From Atkinsonella hypoxylon (taxonomy: Eukaryota; Ascomycota; Sordariomycetes; Hypocreales; Clavicipitaceae), in the NCBI GenBank assembly GCA_000729835.1, contig JFHB01000177.1:1-64000 (forward strand): a stretch of DNA of 64,000 bases. The letters are read 5' to 3'. The position numbers and the translations under genes were made by a program. Shown piece by piece: positions 1 through 9,862 of the stretch; position 1 is the stretch's first letter; each line of letters begins with the position of its first letter. The notes under the pieces were generated by a model. It saw only the letters and a program-made list of their open reading frames with translations, searched no databases and was not told the DNA's origin.

Positions 1-576
1 AAGCTGTAGTGTATAGTATAGATCACGTAGAGGCAATAGATAACTGTAATAGTAGTATCTTTATATTAAGAGCGCTATAACGAACTTAGTGAGAGTAGGA
101 TCTTAAATCTTTCTAGTCCCTTATAGACCTACTAACTATATTAGCGGGCTATAGTTGCTAGAAGGGGCTTATAGGCTACTTTATAATTTCCGCAAAAAGA
201 TTTACTATATAAAAACAAAAAAATCAACTTACAGCTATACAAATAAGACGCCTATATACACAATTTAACAAATTCCACTAATAACAAGCAACCCTTATAG
301 TTAACTCTATCTAACAATTATATCATTAGAAAGCCCTAATTCTTAGCTTTTAAATAGTATACTTCTTGAATTTCTACTATTACTAGTTGTGGAGAAAATC
401 GCTGTTAAAGTTAACTATAGGTTAAGCAACTTTGCCTTAGTCGATTCTAGATGTTTTGCATCTAGTAACAGCGATATCTCTACTAAAAATCAACGTAACA
501 AGACCTAATGAGGGTCACGTGATAGAGCAACTAGTAGGCATAAAAATAGGCTATACAGGGTAGCTTATTTTTAACA
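1..576 (-). repeat. Inverted A-family LTR, cut by the window edge
   Basis: This is the reverse complement of the roughly 699-bp family A LTR. It ends at 573-576 with AACA, the complement of the LTR start TGTT. The remaining 120 or so bases of the LTR would lie to the left of the window. It abuts a forward LTR remnant at 577, so the two shared segments form palindromic arms (1-66 against 577-640). The simplest reading is insertion of an inverted A copy or solo LTR into the 5' LTR of A1. The right TSD would then be GATAC at 577-581; the left one is not visible. Confidence 0.85.
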
Positions 577-757
577 GATACCACTATTATTATAGTTATC
601 TACTGCCTCTACGTGATCTATACTATACACTACAGCTTGATTTAGGCCGCTGCTGCTTCCACTACGTGATAATTGCTAGGAGCAATTACAGGTGCTAAAT
701 CTAAGAGACCACTACCCTCTTAGATATCTAGTCCTGTAATCCCTATTATTTTCAATA
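577..757 (+). repeat. 3' remnant of the A1 5' LTR
   Basis: This matches the last 181 bases or so of the other A LTRs and ends in TTTTCAATA. The ancestral end was probably TTTTCAACA, with CA changed to TA by RIP. The upstream part of this LTR is displaced by the inverted LTR and is not in view. Confidence 0.9.
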
Positions 758-769
758 GGTTATAAGCCT
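758..769 (+). promoter_or_regulatory. Primer-binding site, half initiator-tRNA type
   Basis: GGTTATAAGCCT directly follows the LTR. In A2 (18,237) and A3 (42,582) the less mutated form is GGTTATGAGCCC, complementary to the anticodon arm of initiator tRNA-Met (GGGCTCATAACC). Drosophila copia is known to prime from a 5' half of this tRNA and has a very similar site. Confidence 0.8.
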
Positions 770-1727
770 AGAAGACCTATCTGCAAGCTATTAGCCCGCT
801 GAAATCTACTATTGTGTACTGTATTACCCACTAGAAGCTATATTAAGACCTGCGCTAGTAGCTATCGCTGCCAAAAATTAGTAGCTTGCTGGAAGCTATT
901 AATACCTGCTGCACACACATCGCTAGCCACTATACTGGTGTTTTCATTCTGCCCACCCTGTGCCTCCTGCACTAGTTCTATGCACCTAGTGCATATACAC
1001 TTTTAAAGCTATTCTTAATAGCTAGGTTCTATCGTCGCATAACATTAAAATATACACATCTGCACACATTACATTTGCACTGTAAATCATTTTATTAGGC
1101 ACTGCCTAATCAATTATTTCCATTAAGAAATAAGCTTAGCGCTGCACTGCATCACTTGTTGTTATGCTGTTATCTTGTATATTGTGCACCCTATGCACCT
1201 CTGTTAGTAGCTATACTACAATTTGTAGTGCACACCTAACAGCTCTTGTTGCCGTTAGATATTCCTGTGTTTTCAGTTGCAGAATCAATTTATGTAGTAA
1301 TTCTACTGGTTGGGATTTTAAAGTAGGAATTAGCTGGATATCCCTAAATTAGCTGTGCCTAGGTCTCCACTGATTTATTAGAACCTAATTAGAGAAGAAT
1401 CTCCTGAATTTTTTTTAGCTAAAAATAGCTAAAACCTGTGTTTTATGCCCCTCGCGACCGCTTGTTAATCTAGTCTGCTATATAAATTGTATGCGCATAT
1501 AGATCGCGATACAACGCAGCTTTTAGAGCCTGTTATACCTATTACGAAAGAAATTGGAGAAAAATCTCAGTATAATTTCTGAAGATATAGGGCACTTCTA
1601 GGCCTATAATAGAGCAATCTATTGATATCTAGTAGAGGTTATTACTGTTATTTACTACCTTTTCCACTGTAATTTAGGCTATAATTAGCTATAAAGAGCG
1701 TTAAATTAGCTATTAAAATCCTTTAAA
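770..1727 (+). other. Untranslated leader of A1
   Basis: This stretch lies between the primer site and gag and is shared with A2 (18,249-19,177) and A3 (42,594-43,522). It holds a 64-codon reading frame at 812-1006 that stays open in the three copies (18,291-18,485 and 42,636-42,830). I recognise no domain in it. A second 62-codon frame at 1164-1352 is not kept open in the other copies. Confidence 0.6.
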
Positions 1728-4450
1728 ATAGCACCAAAAGGAATAGGTAAGGGAAAGAGCACAAGCCCTAAACGGGGTAGTGGTTCTAGTACACTAGCTA
1801 ATCCAGCTGCTGCTACTAGCTTTCCTAGTCTAGCAAGGTCCCCCCCTTAGCCAGTAGATTCCTCTTCTAATAAAGAAGATTATACAGCTAAGAAGGCTCT
1901 AAAGGAAGCTAGATTAGCTTCTAAAAGAGTAGTGTAAGTCTATAATGTATAAGCTAATCTAAAAGCTTAAATGGATAGGCAACAAGAGACTCTAAATAGA
2001 TTTATTAGGCATAGTGAAGCAAAATAAAGCTAAAATAAAGGTAATATAGCTGATTTACTAAGTAAATTAGATACTATAATTACATCTATAGGTAATCTCT
2101 CTATAGAGTCTCCTAAAGCAGATCCTATTACTTTTAAGACTTCTAAAGTCTCTTTTAAAGTCCCTAAACCTTCTAGTTCCTCTAATAGTGCTACTTTTCT
2201 GCTTACTTTTAATAAAGGCACTATAAAAGAGTTAAATAAGAAGGTCCACTCTATTCTAGAGGCTGCTAAGCTAAAAGGCCCTAAAAATTTTAAACAGTAG
2301 AAGTAAGCTTTAACTATTTAATTTAGGGCACTAGAATTCCCTTAATTTATTAATAATCCTAGTATAGCTAGTACTTTAGTAGATTTAGAACAAGCTATTA
2401 TCCTTATAATTATAAGAGATAGTTGCTAATCTAGACCTTAAGCTGCTATAAGCTAGCATAAGTCCCCTGTAGATGCCTATAACGTTCTAGTTAGGCAATA
2501 TTTATAGAGTGCTAAAATACAATGTAGTACACTATATACTAGTTATTACAACTTATTGTTTTCGAACTATAAGGGATCTTTAGAGGCCTTTAATGCTAAA
2601 TTTAATAATTTACTAGCTAGATTACAGCTCTATAGTGTAGCTATTAATTCTATTAACTAGGTAAATTATTATATTAATGCTTTAAAGAAGACCTTCCTTA
2701 GCTAGGCTGAAAGGCAGCAATATTCTATTAGAGCTGCTAGAGTATAAGGTCTATCTGTAAAAATGCTAAATTTACAGTTCCTTATAGCTAACTTATTAGA
2801 AGAACAAAGAGATAAAAGCTCCTCTATATCTAAGGCTCTTAGTTATAAAGCTTCTAATTCTAATAGTTCTAATAATAATAAAGCTAACTAAGGAAAGAAT
2901 CCTCCTAATCAGAAGAAGAATTCCGATTCTAATTCTAACGATTCTAATGCCTCTAAAGATATAGATAAAGCCTCTAAGAATAAGAAGAAGTAGAAGGGTT
3001 AAAGAAGAAGTAATAAAAACTCTAGGAATAAGGATAGAGAAGCTGCTTTTGCTATAGGTTGTTATAACCTATCCACTAGCAACTAGAATACTATAGAATC
3101 TAATAATTCTAGCAGTTCTAGTAGTGATAATTCTTACGATTTAGATATAGAATCTACTACAAGTGATACTAGTACTACTAGTAATAATACCCCTTCTTTT
3201 AATTACTCTAACAGAATAATTAAAAACTCTCTACTATACAATACAGGTTCTACCTGTTATATAGTTAACAATAAGGCATTTTTTAGGACTTTTAAGTCTA
3301 TAAAAAAGGGTAAAACTGCGCCTATTGCTACTAGAGGAGGTTCTATTTATCCTAAAGGACAGGGAACTGCTGTATTCTAGGTACTAGTTAGTATAAATCT
3401 AGCTAAATATAGGCCTTTAGCTCTAAAGGATGCTCTATATTGCCTAGGTTTAGATACTAACCTAATTAGTAGTCTAAAGCACTATTTAATAGGGGGCACT
3501 CTCCTTAGAAATTAGCTATTTCTAGCTAATAGAAGCTGCTGTAAGCTTCTAAATCCTAAAAAGTATAGTTTCTTCTTACAGCTTAAGGGGCAAGAGACCC
3601 CTAGAGTGTGTAAAAACCACGCAAATCTCTCTTATATAGGATTTCTAGCTAGCAATAGTTATAATAGCGGTTATAATGCTAGTTATTCTATAGAGGTTTA
3701 AATCCCTTAACAGCCTAGTTTTAATCCTAAGGAATATAGCTAAATTGAGGAATTATCTGATTTTAAAGAAGAAGATAATACTAATAACGATGCTATAGAG
3801 CCATTAGCCCTAGTTCCTAAACGAGCTCCTAGTTAGATTCCTTCTAATAACGGGGATTTAGAAGGTCTAAATCCTAAGTTGCTGGATATTAGAGGAAATA
3901 GCTGTCTAGATCCCTTAAATGAGGCCCGTGGTTCTTAAGAGATTTAGCAAGATAGGGAGCAACAGGAAGCTAGCTCTAATGATAATTCTAGTAGTAATTC
4001 TCCTATTATTGTTTCTTCTTCCTATAAGAAGCTCCTAGAATTAGCTGCTACTTAGCACATTAGATTAGGGCATATAGGACTCCCTTTACTAAAGAAGACT
4101 GCTTCTATTACTAAAGGTATTCCTGATTTTACAAAAATCAAGGAAAAGGATTTTAACTGCCTAGCTTGCAATCAAGCTAAAGCTGTTAGAAGACCTAGCA
4201 AGCATACTATTCCTGACCCCCCTAGATGTTTAGATATTATAGAGGGAGATACCGTTAAAATAGAGCCTATACCGCATAATAAGAGGCCTCTAGTTCTTTT
4301 TCTAATTGATAGAAAATCACGGTATAAGTGGTCTTTTAATCTAGCTAATAAAGAGGGTTCTACTCTCTATAGCTGTATTAAAGGCTTCTTTAAGGAATTA
4401 AAGAACCAGTATAACTGCTACCCTAAACACCTTCATTTTGATAGTGGTAC
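1728..4450 (+). pseudogene. A1 gag, protease and first part of integrase, broken
   Basis: The start codon is ATA at 1728-1730 where an ATG is expected; A2 and A3 have the same change. Gag begins with a Lys/Ser/Pro-rich stretch. Near 3,240 the frame reads LYNTGSTCYIVNN, a copia-type aspartic protease site whose DTG Asp has become Asn. Around 4,060-4,200 it reads IRLGHIG, then NCLACNQAK, the His/Cys zinc-binding motif of the GAG-pre-integrase domain. The integrase core follows (FLIDRKSRYKWSF, then HFDSGT) until B1 interrupts it after position 4450. Internal stops are frequent TAG and TAA in place of CAG, CAA and TGG. I see no clear CCHC knuckle. Confidence 0.88.
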
Positions 4451-4973
4451 TATCAAAAGTAGCTTTAACACCAGTGCTAAAAATGGCCACAACACCAGCG
4501 ATACCAACATCGCCAGCTTCATGCAACATCAGCTCCAACAGCTGTTACCAGCACAACTACTCCAACAGTAGCATAAAGCAACTTAGTTACAACAACTAAG
4601 TGTAGGAAACAAGTAGGTGTAGTAGACCAGGATAGAATACAACAGGGGTTATCTAGTGTATTATCTTTCCTTTGTTATAGGGCTCTATACACACTAATAT
4701 TAGCCCCTCTTATAGAGGCAGTGCAATAGATCACTTAGTATCTCTTAGAGTTCTCTTGCTCTACAAGCTGCAGGATTTTCGGGTATCTAGCTATCCTTCT
4801 TCTTATTTTTCCTTCTTCTCTTTTCTTTCTTTCTCTCTTAGAATTAGCTATATATAGGCTGCTTCCTCCCTCCTAAGTTGGAGGAATTAAGCAAGCAATT
4901 TACACTCTTTTACACACTAGAAGCTTCTTTATCTTCTCTCTCTTCTGTTATCTCTTCTATCTCCTCTCTAATA
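4451..4973 (+). repeat. B1 5' LTR
   Basis: 523 bp, paired with 9,335-9,857. It is followed at 4,974 by GTTATAAGCCTAG, a RIP-altered half-initiator-tRNA primer site like that of family A. A pyrimidine-rich stretch lies at 4,790-4,845. Confidence 0.92.
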
Positions 4974-5141
4974 GTTATAAGCCTAGTTTGCCCTTCTTTA
5001 GTATCTTTACCTTTTTAATAACTCTATTATCTTCTTTAGCTCCCTAAAGCTATTTATATTATTCTGTTATTATAGATACCTAGTATCTTTAATAACACTC
5101 TTTTTATTATATAGTTACGTGCTTTACACTATACTACATAA

Positions 5142-5279
5142 TTTCTCTGTTATTAACAACAATAACAACTTTCTTGTTATTAACAATAATAATAAATTTC
5201 TTGTTATTAACAATAATAATATCTTTTCTCGTTATTAACAACAATAACATTTTCTCTGTTATCTACTACAATAACAACC
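5142..5279 (+). repeat. Five tandem repeats of about 27 bp in the B1 leader
   Basis: Units start at about 5142, 5170, 5197, 5225 and 5251. Each begins TTTCT(C/T)(T/G)GTTAT and continues into an AT-rich AACAAC/AATAAT tail. The same array occurs in B2 at about 25,562-25,674, so it belongs to the element and is not a local expansion. Confidence 0.85.
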
Positions 5280-5302
5280 TCTTTAATATTAATCACAAGA
5301 TA

Positions 5303-5338
5303 TTAACCCTAACCCTAGCCCTAACCCTAGAGGGTTAG
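5303..5338 (+). repeat. Telomere-like (CCCTAA)n tract with hairpin in B1
   Basis: Four near-perfect CCCTAA-type units are followed by a short inverted copy, so CTAACCCT and AGGGTTAG can pair as a perfect hairpin around a 2-nt loop (5321-5338). B2 has the same arrangement at 25,504-25,538. TTAGGG is the normal telomere repeat of filamentous ascomycetes. The position just upstream of gag is shared by both copies. Confidence 0.88.
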
Positions 5339-5790
5339 CAGAAGGAGTTAGTTATTAACCCCTTTTTAAAGAGATAACACTTGCAACAATTTAACAATAA
5401 GTTAAGCAGTTACACTACTAAAAGCGCTCTAATTTTTACCACGGATTTTGCTCTAATTTAAAATCTAACTTCTGTTCTAAATTTGTCTTTAAAAATAGAA
5501 TAATTCCCTTAAATTAACTTCTTAATTTTCTTTTAGCATTAGTTTTAAATTTAACAGTAAAGTACAACATTAATTTTTAGTCTTAAATTTACACTAACTT
5601 TAACAATAAATTCTATAGTGAATTTAACTCTAATTACAAAACGGATTTCTATTACAGATTCTTTATTAATTAATCTACTAGATTTACACCTAGACTTACA
5701 CTATAGATTCTACTATAGAGCTTAGATTAACAGCTTAATACTAACTTCATACAGCAAGAGACTAGAATCATTAGATTTTAGTTATTGAAA

Positions 5791-8700
5791 AATACGCAAT
5801 AAATAAAGAAGTCTAGAACTACCTAGATCTAGCAGAGGACAATAAAGAGGAACTAACTAAGCTATAAGAACTAATACCTAAGGATATTAACAAAAAGGTT
5901 ACTGTAGTAGGAGATTTAAACTACTATAAATTCTCTATTCTATAGTTCCTCTACACATAATATCGAACAAAGATCTAAGACTACTACAACTAGAAGAAGG
6001 CCCTTAACAGCATCTAACAATAGATAGTTAAAACAGTTAGTAACTACTACAAAACTATTAGCTATAAGCATAATATTGCTAAGTAAATCCTTCTTCTTTA
6101 ACAACAATTAAAGCTAATATCTTAGGACAACAAAAAAGAAGTACTCTCTTAATATAAAGCTGTATTAAAGAGCCCTTCTAGAACTAAGATAAAGGAATTT
6201 GTTACTTCCTATAAGAAGGTACTCTTAGAAGCACAGTAAATCGATCTTCTAGATACCTACAATCTTCAGCCAACTTTAGACTTCCTTAATGCTGTTTAGC
6301 AAATTAACTCTTCCTTTTTAACCTATTAGCACAACAGAATTAGAGATAAATCGATCTCTAATAAGCCCAATTAGAAGGAAAAGATACTAGATAGCCACTA
6401 AATTGCAGATCTTTTCGAAAGCTAAATAAAGGCTAACAACAATAGATCCTTTGCTAACTTCTAGGACTAGAAAGCTCCTTCTTCTTTAAAACAGCTAAAT
6501 CTACTAAATTCGAATTCGAATCCTATATGCATCTGTGGAAAGTCTTATAAGTATAATAAGTGTTATTACTTAGTGAGCAACAACAGACTAAAAGACTAGA
6601 AACCTAACGAGAAGACTATTGAATCTATTCAACAAAAACTCAAGAACGATAAGTCTATAAAAAAGGTAACATACACATTAAAAAGAGATAACCTGTCTAT
6701 TAGCAACGATGTTCTTCCTAAGGGATCTTCTTCTTCTTCCTCGAATCCAGTTATTGGTTCTGCCTTTGCCAATCCATCTTCTTCATTCAGTAATTCGAAT
6801 ACCCCTTATCCTCTAAGGGACTCCTGGATCCAGCAACAAGGAATTGAAGACGAGCCAACAGCACCATATACCTCAGCCCAAAATGGTCAAGCTGAAAGAT
6901 CGGGGGGTATAATAGCTACTAAAGCTAGGACCTTACAGCTTTCCTCGAATTTGCCTTCCGAATTATAGCCTAAACTCTAGAAAACAGCAACGTTCTTATA
7001 CAACAGAACCCCTCAATAAGGCATAGATTAGAAGACCCCTTTTTAGGTATTCCACACTTAGCTTTCCGAAAACAACAAGGATACTAGATATTCTAGCTTC
7101 CTTAAGCTAAATATCTCTTTCCTTAAAGCCTTTAGTTGTAGAGCTTATTCTCTTACAATAGAAGCTCTTAAGAATATAGCTAAATAAGAACTTAAAACTT
7201 CACCCTATATAGAGATTAGTTACCTAGTTAGTTACAATTCCTTAAATATCTTCTGCATCTAGATTCTAACGAAAAACGAGATTAGAAGAGTAAGAGATAT
7301 TACTTTTAATAAATCTTCCTTCTATAACCTATACAAAAAGCAACCTATTTAACAAGAGGTTTAAATATAGCTTCTAGCATATATTAAATTAACCTTTAAA
7401 TTTAAAGACTTCTAACTAACTACACTTATAGAAGTGCAGCTTCTACTTGTTTTAAACCTAGAAGAATACTAAGACTTTACTTCCTCTATAGAACTCTCTA
7501 TAGATAAGGAACCTCTATAACAACAGAAACCTTCCTAGTTACTAACACTAAGTCTAGAGCCTTAGTCTCTTCCTTAACAGCTTCTACAACTAACTAACCC
7601 TTATAGGTTAGTAAGACTAGCTACCTATAATTCTTCTAACTTTACCTTTATTAGTAGCTTTCTACTAGGCATAAAGGAAAGACTTTATTAACAAACTCTT
7701 CCCCCTAAACCTAGGAACTAGAAAGAGCTATAACAACACTAATTTATTAACGAGTTTAAAGAGGCAGCAATAAAGGAATTTAACAATAACTAGGAAAAAA
7801 GAACCTTTTAACTAACACTAGTTATAGATCTTTCTACTAGATATAAGCTAATTCCTCTTACCTAGGTCTTTAAGTATAAATTTAATAAGTATAAATACCT
7901 TACTTAATTTAAAGCTAGAATCTATATAAGAGAAGACCTTTAACCTATAAGCTTAAAAGAGACTTATACAGCAACCTTTATAGCTAGATCCTTTTAAATC
8001 CTTATAGCAATTCTAATAAAATTCAACCTTAATTCTATCTAAATAGACGCTATCTTTGCCTTTACTAATAGTCTTTAAGATAAAACTATTTATATTAATT
8101 ATCCTAATGGATTTAAGAAACTAGAATAGGCTTTATTGCTTCTTAGAGCTCTATATAGCCTAAGGAGGTCCCTCTATCTCTAGCAGAAAGATCTCTCTTT
8201 AACTCTTTAAAAACTACAACTATAGGTAGTTACAGAAGACCTTTATATTATAATTTTAGATATAGTAGTTATCTTCTACTTTATAGATAATATTATACTT
8301 ATCTTCTAATTTAAAAACAGAGATAAGGCATAAGGAATTACATAAGGACTTTAAGATAGTTATAAAATAAAGATCCTAGGGGATTTAAAGTAGTTTCTTA
8401 GAATTTAAATTATCTGCAATTAAAAGCTTTAAAAGACCTAGCTTTTATAAGACTCTTATATAGAGAAAATTACTAACGAATTTCTCTCTAGAAAGATACC
8501 TAAGAAAACCTACCTAATTCTAGAACAATAACTTAAAAGGAACTAGCAATAAGCCTCTTCTCAATAGATATACTAGTATTAGAAGCTTGTTAGTTCTATT
8601 AACTACCCTTCTACAATAATAAGGCTAGATATAGCTCTTACTGTATTTAGACTCTTTAAGCACCTTTAGAATCCCTCTAAATATTACTATAAAGTAGCTG

Positions 8701-9330
8701 TAGGAGTAGTTATCTACCTCTTTCTTACTTAATTTCTTGCTATTTAATTCTCTAATAGCAACTAACAAGAGCTTATAGTAGCTTCTAATGCTGCTTACGC
8801 TAACGATAAAGAAACCCGTAAATCGTTATAAAGCTCTTTCTTTAGTCTCTTTAGTAGAGCAATTAGTTAGTAAGCAACTAAGCAACCTACAGTTACAACT
8901 TCCTCTACAGAAGTAGAGCTTCTAGCTCTTTCTACAACAGCAAAAGACTTAATCTCTATATTTAGGCTTCTTAACCAATTAGGTCTTAAGCTAGATATTA
9001 GCAACTAACCCTCTGTTATCTAATGTAATAACCTTTAGACAATTTGTTTTGTAACTCTTAATATTCCTTAAATTAAGACCGCTTTAAAACACGTTAATGT
9101 TTACAACTGTTAGCTTCGTTAGGCCTATAAAGAAGGCCTCTTCTAGCTCTCTTATACACTAACAGCAGATATAGTTGCTAATAGACTCACTAAAGCTCTT
9201 ATTAGTTAGAAATTTATTACCTTCCGTAATTAACTTAGTCTTATAGATGTAGAAAGTCTTATTAAGCTTAAAGAGCTTAAAGACTCTAAAGAGGAATAGA
9301 TAGCTTATTAACTAACAACCTATCTAGAGG
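5791..9330 (+). pseudogene. B1 gag-pol, RIP-broken and internally deleted
   Basis: The Gag relic ends in a fungal copia zinc knuckle, CICGKSYKYNKC, near 6,530; the usual His is Tyr here. A Ser/Pro linker follows, then the start of protease (LRDSWI) runs directly into integrase (SAQNGQAERSGG, near 6,880), because about 800 bp are missing. RT follows, with its YVDD box mutated to FIDN near 8,280, and RNase H lies before the polypurine tract at about 9,325-9,334. Stops are abundant except in a patch at about 6,690-6,960, where CpA is kept. Confidence 0.82.
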
Positions 9331-9334
9331 GGTA

Positions 9335-9857
9335 TATTAAAAGTAGCTTTAACACTAGTGCTAAAAATGGCCACAACACTAGCGATACCAATATCGCTAG
9401 CTTTATGTAATATTAGCTCCAACAGCTGTTACCAGCACAACTACTCTAACAGTAGCACAAAGCAACTTAGTTACAACAACTAAGTGTAGGAAACAAGTAG
9501 GTGTAGTGGACTAGGATAGGATACAACAAGGGTTATCTAGTCTGTTATCTTTCCTTTGTTATAAGGCTCTACACACACTAATATTAGCCCCTCTTATAGA
9601 GGCAGTGCAATAGATTACTTAGCATCTCTTAGAGTTCTCTCGCTCTACAAGCTGCAGGATTTTCGGGTATCTAGCTATCCCCCTTCTTGTTTTTCCTTCT
9701 TCTCTTTTCTTTCTTTCTCTCTTAGAATTAGCTATATATAAGCTGCTTCCTCCCTCCTAAGTTAGAGGAATTAAGCAAGCAATTCACACTCTTCTACACA
9801 CTAGAAGCTTCTTCATCTTCTCTCTCTTCTGTTATCTCTTCTATCTCCTCTCTGATA
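9335..9857 (+). repeat. B1 3' LTR
   Basis: 523 bp, starting TATTAAAAGTAGC after the purine-rich CTAGAGGGGTA. It ends CTCTCTGATA and is followed by the TSD GGTAC. Confidence 0.92.
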
Positions 9858-9862
9858 GGTAC

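Larger units (their letters stand above)
4451..9857 (+). mobile_element. Ty1/copia retrotransposon B1 nested in A1
   Basis: B1 has two 523-bp LTRs (4,451-4,973 and 9,335-9,857) and an exact 5-bp TSD, GGTAC, at 4,446-4,450 and 9,858-9,862. Its LTR starts TATCAAAAGTAGC, which reads TGTCAAAAGTAGC in the less mutated copy near 26,356. It differs from B2 by lacking about 800 bp from protease to the middle of integrase (junction near 6,825-6,831). The two LTRs differ mostly by C/T and G/A transitions, as RIP would cause. Confidence 0.93.

Noticed and set aside
2030..2221. 63-codon minus-strand frame, also at 19,474-19,671 and 43,819-44,016
   Set aside because: Complement of copia A gag. RIP makes stops mainly in the gag sense frame, so the opposite strand stays open by chance.
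5303..5338. True chromosome end or fused telomere
   Set aside because: The tract is short, occurs at the same place in two copies of the same element and is flanked by element sequence.
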